A stretch of 64,000 nt of DNA from Eucalyptus grandis (GCF_016545825.1 NC_052612.1:3286001-3350000), one strand, 5' to 3'; positions 31,867-43,688 are shown, numbered from the stretch's first letter. A program made the numbers and translations. The notes: a model not told the origin generated them from the sequence alone.

Positions 31867-34260
31867 TGGGTTGAATGGGATTTTTTGGAAGCATACTTGA
31901 AGCATTTGGGTTTCCATGATAGCTGGGTTAATCGTGTAATGGCTTGTGTTACAACAGTCTCCTTTAGTATTCGGTTTAATGGTGAACAACTTCCTTATTT
32001 TCAGCCTACTAGAGGGCTGCGCCAAGGTAATCCCCTCTCTCCATATCTATTCATTTTACTTGCCAATGCCTTATCTGCTACTCTTACTCAAGCTGTGGAC
32101 ATAGGTCACATTAAGGGGATTCAATTTAATAGAGACTGTCCAAGGTTATCTCACTTATTTTTCGCTGATGATTCAGTATTTTTCCTTCGAGCCACTATTT
32201 CTGAATGCCAAAATCTTGCCAATCTACTCCATCAATATTGTTATGCCACAGGCCAGCTCATTAATAGAAATAAATCCGGTGTGTTCTTTAGCAAATACTG
32301 TCCTCTTTCTTTACAACATAATCTAGCACAAGAACTAAGGGTTCCCATCCTCAGTAAATATGGAAAATACCTGGGCATTCCATCTGATTGGGGTCGTTCC
32401 AAGAGGGAGATGTTTTCCTGGATCTTGGCAAGAGTCAATACCAAGTTAGCAAGTTGGCAAGATAAATTTCTATCGAAAAGTGGCAAGGAAATATTATTGA
32501 AATCAGTCATACAGGCCTTACCGCAGTATGCCATGTCTATCTTCAAGCTTCCGCTGTCTCTCTGCAGATTGATCGAAAAGAAGATCTCAAACGTTGGTGG
32601 AGTAAACAAAATAGTCATTCGGGCATTCACTGGAAAAACTGGTCAGAATTAAAGCTTTCTAAAGATTCAGGGGGGATGGGGTTCAGAGATTTAACCAATT
32701 TCAATACAGCAATGCTTGGCAAGCAAGCATGGCGTCTCTTTCAGCATCCTCAAGCTATCTGGAGTCAGCTCTTTAAAGGTTTATACTTTCGATTTTCATC
32801 TTTTCAGATTGCTTACCCAGGACATCGTCCTTCTTGGGGATGGCAGAGTTTATTAAAAGGCCGTGAAGCAATTGCTCCTAAACTACGTTGGTTAGTAGGG
32901 GATGGATCGCAGATACACATTAGAGATGATAATTGGTTACCACAAGGCAGAATAGGAGGCTTACCAGGGGAGGGAGAACCAAAACTTGTTGCTGATCTCA
33001 TTGATTCCCAGCTTTCTATATGGAAGTCCTCTGTTACTGCATTCTTCGATGTCCCAATTAGTTCAGCAATCCTAAATACCCCAATCAATCCGTCTCTCCA
33101 TCATGATCAGCTGGTTTGGACAGAGACTCCTTCTGGTACCTACACAGTAAAGAGTTGTCATCATTATCTATCTTTACAATCTCAGAAACCAAGTTCTAAG
33201 CCCTCTCCCTCTTATACTAACCCATCACTGTTATGGAGGAAAATTTGGAAGATGCATACAGCGCCTAAGATTAAAGTTTTTCTCTGGTCAGCTTGCCAAA
33301 ACGCCCTTGCTACAAAACTCAATCTCTATCAGCGACATATCATCCCTCATCCCAACTGTTCTTTATGCAATAATTCTGAGCCAGAATCACTCGAGCATAT
33401 GTTTTTTTTTCTGCCCTTGGACTACTGCTATTTGGAATCATGAAGACATTCGAGTAAGTATTTCACCAACCTCAGTCAGTCGCTTCGATGCCTGGGTAGT
33501 TGACAGAATCTCCCTCCCACAAGCGTCTCCAAATCTTGAAGCGATCGCTCATATCCTGTGGGAGATCTGGCGACACCGCAATAACGCTGTGTTTCGTCAG
33601 CTACCGATGGATCCTCTCCTCGTGGTCTCTGATGCTCTATCTCAAAGCACTATCTTCAAGATTCTCCAACCCCTGCCAAAGAAGATTCAAAACGCACAGG
33701 CAAGTTTAGAACACCGATGGAACCCACCTGCAGAGGGTCTTATCAAGTGCAATATTGATGGGGCTTTTCACCCGGATTCAAACAAAGGTTCAATAGCTTG
33801 CATTTACAGAGACAGCAAAGGTCGTTTGACGGATGTACTCACCAGATCTGTGTTTGTCCAGACGGCATTCCAAGCCGAGATCTATGCCCTTATCTCTGCT
33901 CTTCAACGGATAATCCAGAAGGGAATCCATCTTCAGAAATTTGAGATCGAATCTGATTGCTTGCAGCTGGTGGAGATCATCCGATCGAAACATCAGCCGT
34001 CGTGGAAGGAACAGCACCTATTCGCGATTCTCCGCGATCTTCTTCAGCAATGCCCTAACCTTTCGCTTCGACACATCCGGCGAGAAGCTAACCTAGCAGC
34101 TGACTGGGCTGCTAAAGCCCACAGGGACCAAGGCCCACCCTCAAACTGGCTCCTCTTCCCTCCCCCTATTTTCCTTTCTATTATCTCTACGGACGCTTTG
34201 GCGACAGCTTGTATGACTCTTTAATATAATATAAGTTCTCTTTCGACCAAAAAAAAAAAA
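31867..34260 (+). mobile_element. 5'-truncated L1-type LINE (reverse transcriptase, zf-RVT, RNase H)
   Basis: Target repeats AACATAGC lie at 31859-31866 and 34261-34268, and a poly-A tail ends at 34260. The sequence enters inside the reverse transcriptase domain (VEWDFLEAYLKHLGFHDSW). It carries the GLRQGNPLSPYLF motif, catalytic FADD near 32164-32175 and PQYAMSIFKLP. A zf-RVT domain follows (LWRKIWKMHTAPKIKVFLWS, then C..C near 33358-33369). The C-terminal RNase H has CNIDGAFH, AFQAEIYAL and IESDCLQL. Two frameshifts split it: near 32595 (before the tryptophan pair of the WWSK motif) and at the nine-T run 33402-33410. It ends MTL and stop at 34222-34224. Endonuclease and ORF1 are missing. 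It is a dead-on-arrival copy. Confidence 0.93.
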
Positions 34261-35285
34261 AACATAGCAAATAAGTTGATTGATTTTCTTATCGGTGGAT
34301 TTGTGTAAGTATTTGTTCCAAGCACATCGTTTTTAGAAAAGAGATGTTGATTCAATAACAAAACTTTGTCTCTAAAAAGTAAAAACTATTAAATGTGTCT
34401 CAGATCAATCACGTTCCGATTGTAGCCAATACTTCGAGACAAACACTAAACAAATTATTTGAGTTGTCTTCTATTCACCAAATTGGACTTATTGTCCAAA
34501 AGGTTTCCATTAGTTCAAGAGTGCTCCTATAATTAATTTAACCAAGCTAAATGCATGAAAAATGTTTTGCTGATGAAATGGATTAATATTATAGATGTTT
34601 GGCAGATTTGATGATGATTGCACAAGATATTCATTTTGTTTACTGGAAAACTGCAAAAACAAGGATCTTGCACATACATGCTGCTATTCAATTACAAGAT
34701 ACAAGCAACCTTCCTTTGATGGCATGAGAACAAGAAAAGAAAACTGGCTTTCGAACTTCAATTTTTTTTTTTTCTCTTGGGTGTTGAGGGAGAGGGAGGG
34801 AGAACAAGCGCAGAGAAAGAGAAAGGGAGAAGCGGGGTCTTTGATGATAAATCAGTGAACTTAGATGGAATTAAGATTTGGTGGTTTGAAAGCCATTTGA
34901 TCCATTCCGATGTCCTTATCAAGAAAATGAGGGCATTATAGGTAGTACCCTTTCATGCCGTCGTTTTCTCAAGTGAGCTTTCTCAATTTACAATTTGTAG
35001 TAAATCCTGATAGAGGAAAAGCTGGAGTGTGCGCTTTATGTGCTTTGACCAAGTTTTTTCTTGTCAACTTCTAGTAATTTAACCTTGGTGCTTGTGGCGT
35101 GAGACCTGGAGGAAAGGTGAGTAGGATGATACTAGATTAGTTAATCTGAAATGCTCCTGACAAGCATGTTCTCCTTCCCATGCTATATGCAGGCTATACT
35201 GATGATTAGTCCAGAACCACAATCTTGTGCTGCCTGAAGTTGTGTGGTGTTCTTATATGTTCTGATGGCTTGGAGTTTTATGCAG
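34261..35285. other. Spacer with dispersed fragments before a gene remnant
   Basis: Bases 34597-34660 repeat the TTTGGCAGAT..GATGATTGCACAAGATATTCATTTTG block found beside DUF4220 relics (5390, 15247, 47208). The part from about 35190 to 35285 matches 57160-57225 and belongs to the segmental duplication described next. No gene is visible in 34660-35190. Confidence 0.4.
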
Positions 35286-35668
35286 GTATTCTAGCCTGCC
35301 CGGCTGGATATATATGAACATAACAATGGAACAGACGGAAGAGTACGTCAGGGCAGCTGAAAAACAAGTATGGCGATGCTTTTATTTGAGGAAATAACGG
35401 TAATAATGTATCCAAAATTTCTGATGTTTTAGTCTTATTTTTACTGAATTCGGCTGGTCCTAAGTGGCATGACTTACTGCAGTTCTGTACATCAGCACTT
35501 CAAAGCGGACTCAGGCAGTTGGGGCCTAGTGTCGATGGTGCTATTTAATGGTGCTTGTTGGAGTTACGTAGATATAATGTTTGATGGGTACGCTCTTGGT
35601 TGCAGGTCAACGCGGCTCTAGAATTGTGGAAAAGTGAACATATTCCAAATTTTAGAGCTGATTGGTGA
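35286..35668 (+). pseudogene. Last two exons of an unidentified plant gene
   Basis: After a TATGCAG acceptor, exon A (35286-35367) reads YSSLPGWIYMNITM then EQTEEYVRAAEKQ and ends at a GTATGG donor. After a TTGGTTGCAG acceptor, exon B (35606-35668) reads VNAALELWKSEHIPNFRADW and TGA. The codon phases join correctly. The homologous locus at 57226-57608 keeps exon B's end as VYAALELWRSDHIPSFRVDL and stop. No earlier exons are seen, so this is probably a gene fragment that travelled with the neighbouring thioesterase exon. I do not recognise the protein. It could be a real 3' end whose upstream exons lie hidden in 34.3-35.2 kb. Confidence 0.5.
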
Positions 35669-36197
35669 TTCTCACTGATAATCCTGCATCTCATGAATTC
35701 CATTTGTGAATTGCTTGACGAGGGCTTTGAAATGCTCTAGCTCTTCCTAATTAAGCAAGTCGTCATAGTAGATATCTGGCTCTCTATTTGTGTATTGCCA
35801 ATTGGCTTAATGCTGTCCTGATTATGAAGAAGGCGAATTGCATTCGAGCATCAATCTTCGATGCCATGGGTTCAGACAAACCACATTTGTAACAGACTAG
35901 AATCCACCATTCCTGAACCACTTTATTCTCATATGGTGACTTCACAAAAATTCATTTCATTATGCAGTTCGTTCTTGAAAATTAAGGGCAGACTTCAGTA
36001 TCCCCAAATGACCTCCTCTCTAATACCAAATGACCGATTTTAGATTATTCAAACAAGGACTTGACATTCAAACTACTAATAGCAAGATACTCGAACTTTA
36101 GCATGAAAAAGCGTCGCAGAGTACAAAAGGCACCACATTCTGAAAGAGGAAATCAAGGTATCGTCATCCGATAGTCGTTCAAAGCTCGTTGACTCAC
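35669..36197. other. Spacer between convergent gene fragments
   Basis: Bases 35669-35870 match 57609-57800. Bases 36040-36190 match 60830-60945 (CATTCAAACTAC, GGCACCACATTC, GAAAGCTC). In the second locus about 3 kb, including thioesterase exons, lies between these two parts; here they are nearly adjacent, so that interval was lost or never copied. Confidence 0.5.
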
Positions 36198-36562
36198 CTT
36201 ATAGCAAATGGTCCCGGCGAGAGCATCGAGATCTTCCACCAGCTTCCCCATCCTGATCTCATTCCAAGGATTCCTGTACTGCTCCCTGAGCACATAATCG
36301 CTCGAGAACTTGTAGAAAATGCTCGTCCTGCTCCTGGCCGGGCTCCTCGGGACCAATTCGCTCGCCGGCGGGGGCGCCGCCTTCCCGCTCTCGCCGGCGC
36401 CGCCGACCTCCTCGAACATCTTGGATCTCGCTTCCCACAGGGCGTTGGTGACGGGGAGAAGTACATGCCAGGCCACGGGCTGATCGGCTTCCGGATCGAC
36501 GATCCGGCCTCGATGGGCGGGGGAGCTCTCGTACGGCGCGGGGGGGCGCCGGAGGAAAGCAT
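36198..36562 (-). pseudogene. Acyl-CoA thioesterase (ACOT9-like), first exon only, frameshifted
   Basis: From ATG at 36562 the minus strand reads MLSSGAPPRRTRAPPP, then RKPISPWPGMYFSP. After a one-base loss near 36449-36453 it continues as PVTNALWEARSKMFEE, FSSDYVLREQYRNPWNEIR and GKLVEDLDALAGTICYK. It ends at a consensus donor, AG then GTGAGT (36197-36192). These are hallmarks of the plant hot-dog-fold acyl-CoA thioesterases similar to ACOT9, which hydrolyse acyl-CoA and are usually organellar. The next exons (starting HCS in the family) are not found downstream, unlike at 59-61 kb. With the frameshift and missing exons this cannot make enzyme. A GC-rich leader is typical of such first exons. 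Confidence 0.82.
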
Positions 36563-37256
36563 AATTTTGCTAATAACAATCTTTATTGGATCTCGAATAT
36601 GGTCAAGGAAAGCATAAGAATTAGCAATCGAATTTTTCATGGAGGACACTGCCTATAAGTCTAATCCTCTCGTGATTGGATAGCAGCATCCTTGTTTTTA
36701 TGAATTTTCCAAATAAATTCAAAAACTCAAATAACTCGATTCGATTTATGTAGTTGAAATAGAATTATCGACTCAAAATTTACTTGAGAAAAAACTCATA
36801 AACAAAGGAACAAACTTGGCTAATCTCTTCTTCACGTTCCAAATATCAAAGCACCATAACTACACTTTTCTCGTCCTTTCTTTTTCAGCAACTCAACACC
36901 CTTTAATTTTTCTTTATTTTTAAATTCGTAACATTTGGAACTTTCAAAAAATCAAAATGCGGGCTCTGTGCTCCGTACACTTGCCTCCCATGTCTCAAAT
37001 TGGCGAGCAAAAAATCATAATTCATAAAGTACTTGTCCATAAATGATCGTTCACATTACTTATAAAAATGAAAAAAAAAAAATGAATGGACAAAATATAT
37101 TTTCATTTACTAATGACATACCTAGGGATATATCGTTAAGTGGGAATACCTTTTTCTGAGCAATTAAATGTTGTAAGATATTTTTCAAATTATTCATTTC
37201 TTCCAAAATAAACTTTTGCCACAATTTACAAAACTGCCATCCAAGATACAGACTTT
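36563..37256. other. AT-rich spacer
   Basis: Upstream flank of the thioesterase exon. CAAGGAAAGCATAA occurs at 36602 and a near copy, AGGAAAGCATAA, at 36552. Nothing else is recognised. Confidence 0.35.
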
Positions 37257-38470
37257 TGTCACAAGCCGACAATTTCTTTGGCCGGCAAGCGGAAATCACC
37301 AAGCCAACCTTCATTCTATAGTTGTTCCAATGGACAATACAGTGAATAGCTTATTTGTACGAGATCGTACCACACCTAGTTTGGCTCGGGTGTCTAGTCC
37401 ATTGAACGAGACAACAGCCATTTTTAGGCTCAACAACTAGTTTCGGCCTATTATGGCCTCATTAGAAGAGCGGCATCAGCTCCCGATTAGTTTGTGCACG
37501 GGAGGCTAACCCCGCCTTCATAGCTCCTAAATAATATAATTATTCTATCATAGAACTCCTAGCACCTACCATCCTAATGCTACTCCTACAGATGTATGTC
37601 TCCTTTGCATCCTCACTTTTCACTCGATAACCCCAAACACTACTCACAAGTGTTACGAGTACGGGAGAATTCACAGACTATGACATTCTCATTCACTCAA
37701 TTTCGCAACGCCCTCGTTGCGATATGTTTTATCGCTTCCTTGCGTCCCTTAACCATCGATGCGTCACTTTTGGGATTTCACATCAAATGGTCACGCTCGC
37801 GCAACAAAACAAGTTTTGCTCCATTGGTAGCCTCTTTTGATCTTAGTTGTTCGGGCCATTTTCGGTCACCTGCACTTCTTTGGCAAGTGTGGTATTTCTC
37901 TCCAACTGCAAACACCATTCTTGCCTACTCGGCATTTTGACCTCAGCAAACCAAATGGAGGTTCTTTCCTTATTGAAAACATGGCAGTAGACCTCCTCTT
38001 TAGATTTACCAATCGATCAAGGAATGTTATCCCCATTCAGAGAGGATTTGGTTCTTCTCCAACTCTACCCGCTTGGCAAGGAACTAACTCTTCCTAATGC
38101 CCCAATTGTCATCCTAGAAGCTTAGTCGAGAGCCGCACTTTTGTCCGAGTGTCTTTTGCCCCGGCGATTCACTCTTCGCCCTCGTAGGACCGGGTAGACC
38201 ACTAGTACTTCCTAGCTCAACCCACACTGGAGCAAGGAGTTTGATTCTCCAACTCACCCACTTACTGAAGGGATTCCTGCTTTGATACCATTTGTTACGA
38301 GCCGACAGTTTCCTTGGCTGCGAATTGACCCGTGCTGCGCTTGGCAAGCGGAAATCGCCAGGCCAACCTTTTTTTTTATAGTTGTTCCAGTGGACAATAC
38401 GATGAATAGTTTCTTTGTACGAGACCATACCACATCTATCTTGGCTCGGGCAGACTAGCAAGACAGCAGC
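37257..38470 (-). mobile_element. Short non-autonomous LTR retrotransposon (TRIM-like), interrupted in its right LTR
   Basis: Two direct repeats begin TGTCACAAGCCGACA (37257) and TGTTACGAGCCGACA (38293). They share GGCAAGCGGAAATC, TAGTTGTTCCA.TGGACAATAC, TTTGTACGAGA and TTGGCTCGGG. Directly left of the second repeat, 38281-38292 reads on the minus strand as ..TGGTATCAAA(GC), a primer binding site for initiator tRNA-Met. The element therefore runs on the minus strand with its 5' LTR at right. The internal part is only about 850 bases and codes for nothing recognisable. The right LTR stops at 38470, where a second LTR element begins. LTRs are at least 178 bp. This is larger than classic TRIMs but of the same kind. 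Confidence 0.68.
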
Positions 38471-39412
38471 TGTCGCGACCAAATTTTCGGGTGTACCACC
38501 TAAAATTAGGCTAATGGATTGCTAAGCCAAGACTTAACTCGAGCTCTCCCAAACCCATACCAATTCGAGACTTAGGTTCAAGTTCTTAACATGTAAATGA
38601 TTTTTCAGCTAGGAGTCGCCACTAATCTATTTTTTGGTGGGTCGATTAGAAACCCAAGTAAAGTAACGAGAGATTTACTTTACTCCTACGAACCAGAGAT
38701 TGTGAGTTCGGGGACTTGATTACGTTAGATTTCTTTAACGTCATTTCAGTACCTTTCTCTTTTATTTTGAAAAAATGTTTGATAAGCAGCTTGAATTGAT
38801 TTTAATCTACATCCCTAACATGTGAGGTGATCATGCTGGTACGCAAACCACCAATTAAACACCCAAGTAAAGCAATAAATAAATTGCAAAACTTACCTCA
38901 AAGTAACGAAAGCATTTGTGTTGTTAGATCAAAATTCACATCAACAGTCCTAAATATGATTTCTTATTAACACACAATCACTCACTTTTTGTTTTCACTT
39001 TTTTAATAAGAATTGTTACTAATCTAACATGCAATGATATAAAACGACTTCCAAAGAAATGCAATAAATATGCAATCTAAATTTATCAAATGACCTAACT
39101 CTAATGTCATGCAATTTCTAATTAAATTGACCTAGCAACAATCACTAAATGACATGCATTTCATGAATCTAATTCTATATGACATGCATGTGACATTTTT
39201 TTCTTTATAAATGTGCAATTTATCCTAGGGATTGAAACTAATTTATCCTAAGACATTTTTTGTATTTTTTATGAAATTCGAAATTAGAAAAATGTGAAAA
39301 TTATCTAGCTAGATTAAGATTCTATCAAACTTATATTAAGGATTAGGTCAAGCTAAACCCTAATTTAAACCAAGATATTATCTTAACTTAGCAATCTCTA
39401 ACCTAAGATGCA
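38471..39412 (-). repeat. Left (3') LTR of the gag-only element, minimum extent
   Basis: This part aligns with 42628-43588: TAGGCTAATGGATTGCTAA, CAACATGTGAGGTGATCATG-type blocks, TTAAACACCCAAGTAAAGCA and CTAACTCTAATGTCATGCAA recur in the same order. The LTR may extend further toward 40.3 kb, but the partner copy is cut by the gap. Confidence 0.7.
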
Positions 39413-40327
39413 GTCTATTTAAAAAGATTAATCTAAACGCCTTAATTCTACATGATATATGCATGATGAATTTTTTTTTTCTTTGTAAAATTCGAAATTT
39501 AAAATTGCCAAATAATTAAACATGCCATTTAAATTAAAGAATACTAACATCCTAAATGAACGCATTTTTTTGGACTTTTTTTTTATGTAAAAGTTCGAAA
39601 TAAGATTGCAATTCTAAACATGCGAGATAACCCTTGACAAATCTCCATATGAAATTGGTGAGCCAAATCAATATCAAAAGAGTCAAGCAACTTTAGGCAT
39701 GAAAAGCTTTTGTGACTTCAAATAAACAAAACATGCTCTCATAAGTATGAAAAACATGATTTCAAGCAATCAATCAAGGAATTGTCTCACGAAGGGACTA
39801 TCTCAGCAATTGGGTGTCCTTGGATTGTCCCTATCAGTCAAGACTGAAAATCCACTTTTGCTCCAAAATCTGCCATGCCCCCAATCTGTCATCTAATGCG
39901 CCATTTTCAGATCGGGACAAGAATTAATGCTCTGAAACATGAAGTAAATGAGTCAGAAAATTAAACAGGACTAACCTAATGCATACTTTTGGAAATGGCT
40001 TGAAAAATGATTTTTTTTCTCTTTCTTTTTTTTTGGGGAATTTTTTTTTTATGAGGAAGCATGAAGAAGCCCAGTCCTCAAATTTTCTCCATGGATGATA
40101 TTTTCTTTTCATTGTCGAATATCGTTTCTTGGGCTGGTTTGGTGTATCCCATTATGTCCTCAAAATTAGAAATAAAATTGTAATTTCATTGAATATAATC
40201 AAATGAATTATATTATTGGAATGAAAAATGCAAACAAGTCAAACCTTAAAAGCGAAAGCGATAATTGAAATTTCAAAAAGTAGGAAATCCTAAACAAAAC
40301 ATGAAATCCTAGAATATAATAACTTCT

Positions 40328-41617
40328 TCACTCAGTGACAGCGTTCGCGCCTCCTTCATGGTTGGGTAGAGGATTTTTCTGATTACTTCTGAAAGATAAC
40401 GCCTTTGTATCCAAGTGGTCTTGGACCTTATGCTTCAAAACATGGCAATCATTAGTTGAGTGACCAACCTCTCCCATGTGATAGTCACACTTTTCGGAGG
40501 GATTATACGCAGGATAATGCTCGGGATTTGGTCGCTTCGGCTCAGTAGAGAGTAATCCCTTCTTTTGGAGAACAGGCAAAACTTTGGATAGGGGTCTAGG
40601 AAGAGGTGTAAACTGTCTTCTAACATTATGTCGTCGATCCAAGAACTGATGTCCTCCGTCTTGTTGCTCAGTAGAAATCTTAATTACCGGAGCGCGATTG
40701 GATGTGTCACGATTCAGTTGAGAGTATGCCATATTAATCTCAGCTTTAGGGTCCTTCTCCTTCTTAGTAGAAAATCTCTTGTTAGGTGGCTCGGTAAACC
40801 AACCTTCTCTTATCCCCATCTCGATCTATTCACCCATCGGGATAAGTTGGTTGAAGTTCTCAACGTATGTGCTAGCCATCCGGTTGCGGAACTCAAACGG
40901 GAGAGTCTTGACGAATAACTTCATCAACTCCTTGTCAATAGGCTCAGGAGTGATTTGAGCTGCCAGATTTCGCCATCTATGGCATACTCTTTGAACAACT
41001 CGCTCCTCTTTTTTTTCCATCCTCTCAAGATCCTCTCGGGAAGGTGCAATATCCATGTTGAACTTGTACTGCTTGAGAAATGCGTTAGCCACTTCATTCC
41101 AGGTGTCGAGAAGGTTTACATTTTTCATGACATACCAGTTCAGTGTAGGCCTAGTCAAACTTGCATGGAATGATTGGATCATAAGGGGCTCGTTCTTAAC
41201 GTATTGGGCTATACGCACGTGATACATCTGCAGATGAGCTTTTGGACAGGAAGTACCATCATATTTCTCAAAATCAGGCATTTTGAACTTCTTTGGCATC
41301 TTGACCTTCTCATACACGGACAGGTCGAACGGAAGTGAATTCTGCGACTCTTGCAGTTGCTTTAGTGTTTCTTCCAGCTTTGCAAAGCATTCATCTTGAT
41401 CTACCTTAAGGACATTATTCGGCTTTGTCTTTTTAGCGGTGATCAATGGTGGATGATCTTCCAAATCAGGCATGTGATCATCATCCACTACTATCTCGGG
41501 AAGAGCAGGTGGAGGAGTTGGATTCGCCTGGAGGGACTGGATTTGAGTTGTCAGGAGCTGCATAGAGGCGAGCAACTGTTTGAGTTGGTCTTCCACGGCG
41601 GACATACGATCACGCAT
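40328..41617 (-). pseudogene. Retrotransposon gag polyprotein (Ty3/gypsy type) with an in-frame stop
   Basis: The frame starts MRDRMSAVEDQLKQLLASM (coiled-coil-like) and has the retrotransposon gag/capsid region: KMPDFEKYDGTSCPKAHLQM, NWYVMKNVNLLDTWNEVANA, then REDLERMEKKEERVVQRVCH and RNRMAS. After IPMGE a TAG stop (40823-40825) interrupts it. The same frame continues EMGIREGWF to a degenerate zinc knuckle CDYHMGEVGHSTNDC (C-x2-H-x4-GH-x4-C) near residue 385 and ends NAVTE at 40328. Total length is about 429 codons. Gag packages the element RNA in virus-like particles. One nonsense change is the only break I see, so it decayed recently. Confidence 0.85.
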
Positions 41618-42627
41618 TTAAGCTTGATCAGCCATTCTAGCTCTTAATTGCGTGATGATGGGAGAGCGTGGATGATCCGTTATCACCTAAATTGAAATAA
41701 ATTAAAATATGTAAGCACGATGTGTAAATAGAGAATCAATCCATGACAATGATCTAATCAATTTTTGTATTTTTTTTTCATGAAAAGTTCGTACAATAAG
41801 GGAATTTGACACCCTAACAAAATCAAATTTCGTAGACATGAATCGAAGACAAATTCTCCAAAGTTTTTTTTTTTTTTTTTAAATGATTCATTGCATGGCA
41901 ATTTCCTCATTTCATTTCTAATCAACAAATAAATTAAATCAATGATTGACCTAAATTGTTATGGACGGACCAAGAGTATGAATAAATTGCATGATATAAG
42001 GATAGAAGACTTACTTCACCAAAAAAGATCAATGGCAATCACATAGACATGCGCATAATAAGTGGTTCGATTTCTAATCTATAAGGTTTAGCAAGGTAGA
42101 GCCACAAGGATTATCAGACTAGCCACGGGCTTGTGGACTATGTCAGGTCCTCATGACTCTGGCTTGGTTAAAGAGTTGACCTGGGTCGCGGGCATGCGGA
42201 CCGAGGTGGGTACTCTTGACACCATGAAAGAAATTTCGGGATTGAGATGGGCAACTCGTACCGCGAGCATGCGGTTGGAGTGGTATCCATCTCAATACCA
42301 TCTTAAATGATTCTATGCGACTCAGGTCCGGCGGCGGGTTGTGTGTGCAATAGTGTAGTGCTAAATGCAAGGCATACACAATAGTTTAAATCACACAATA
42401 CTTCAATAACTTGAATTTAAAACATTCATCCTCAACTCCAACCTGTAAGACAAGGGTTAACAATCACTATTCCCCTTATACCTCTCATCCTGCAAAAACA
42501 TTTAACACTTTAAAGGTTAGGGACATACCTGGGATCCTCGTAGCCAAACAAAAACATTTTTCAAAAAAGAAAATTGGCCTAAGTCCACTAAGAGTTTCAA
42601 CTTAATTCTCCAGCGGAGTTGTCAAGC

Positions 42628-43588
42628 TGTCGCGACCAAATTTTTGGGTGCACCACCTAAAATTAGGCTAATGGATTGCTAAACCTAGACTTAGCTCAGG
42701 CTCTCCCAAGCCCATACCAATTCGCGACTTAGGTTCAAGTTCTTAACATGCAAATGATTTTTCAGCTAGGAATCACCACTAATCTATTTTTTTGTGGGTC
42801 GATTAGAAATCCAAGTAAAATAACGGGAAATTTACTTTACTCCTACGAACAAGAGATTGTGAGTTCGGGGACTTGATTACGTTAGATTTCTCTAACGCCT
42901 TTTCAGTACATTTCTATTTTATTTTGAAAAATGTTTGATAAGCAGCTTGAATTGATTTTAATCTACATCTCTAACATGTGAGGTGATCATGCGGGTGCGC
43001 AAACCACCAATTAAACACCCAAGTAAAGCAATAAATAAATTGCAAAACTTACCTCAAAGTAACGAAAGCATCTACGTTGTTAGATCGGAATTCACATCAA
43101 TAGTCCTAGATATGATTTTTTATTAACACGCAATCACTCAATTTTTGTTTTCACTTTTTTTTTTAATAAGAATCATGCAATGTTACTAATCTAACATGCA
43201 ATGATATAAAACGACTTCCAAATAAATGCAATAAATATGCAATCAAAATTTATCAAATGACCTAACTCTAATGTCATGCAATTTCTAATTAAATGGACCT
43301 AGCAACAATCACTAAATGACATGCATTTCATAAATCTAATTCTATATGACATGCATATGACATTTTTTTTTTTTTCTTTATAAATGTGCAATCTATCCTA
43401 GGGATTGAAACTAATTTATCTTAAGACATTTTTTTGTATTTTTATGAAATTCGAAATTAGAAAAATGTGAAAATTATCTAGCTAGATTAAGATTCCATCA
43501 AACTTATATTAAGGATTATGTCAAGCTAAACCCTAATTTAAACCAAGATATTATCTTAACTTAGCAATTACTAACCTAAGATGCAGCC
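42628..43588 (-). repeat. Right (5') LTR of the gag-only element, truncated by the gap
   Basis: This is the partner of 38471-39412. Just inside it (left of 42628) the minus strand reads GCTTGACAACTCCGCTGGAG, the place where the primer binding site should be. ACTCCGCTGG-type sites are seen after LTRs of Tat-like gypsy elements; I cannot assign the tRNA with certainty. The sequence ends at 43588 before the N run. Confidence 0.7.
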
Positions 43589-43688
43589 NNNNNNNNNNNN
43601 NNNNNNNNNNNNNNNNNNNNNNNNNNNNNNNNNNNNNNNNNNNNNNNNNNNNNNNNNNNNNNNNNNNNNNNNNNNNNNNNNNNNNNNN
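43589..43688. other. Assembly gap of 100 N
   Basis: Exactly 100 unknown bases, the usual placeholder for a gap of unknown size. The LTR on its left has no end and no target duplication on its right, so at least the LTR end and the rest of the interrupted TRIM-like LTR are missing. Confidence 0.99.

Larger units (their letters stand above)
38471..43588 (-). mobile_element. Gag-only LTR retrotransposon (TR-GAG-like, gypsy type), running into the gap
   Basis: Direct repeats starting TGTCGCGACCAAATTTT open at 38471 and 42628 and stay about 95% alike by eye for at least 940 bases, until the gap at 43589. Between them, in minus orientation, lies one coding region, a gypsy-type gag (40328-41617), and no protease, reverse transcriptase, RNase H or integrase. 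LTR-gag-LTR structures are known as TR-GAG elements that depend on autonomous relatives. The left LTR's inner border lies between 39412 and 40327 and is not resolved. The 5' LTR is the right one; its outer end and the target duplication are lost in the gap. It sits inside the LTR of the TRIM-like element. Confidence 0.75.

Noticed and set aside
36259..36579. 106-codon GC-rich minus-strand frame
   Set aside because: It overlaps the thioesterase exon in another frame; only the two frames with family motifs are accepted.
37596..38482. Open frames of 86-122 codons on both strands
   Set aside because: They lie in the internal part and LTR of the TRIM-like element and show no retroelement or host domain.
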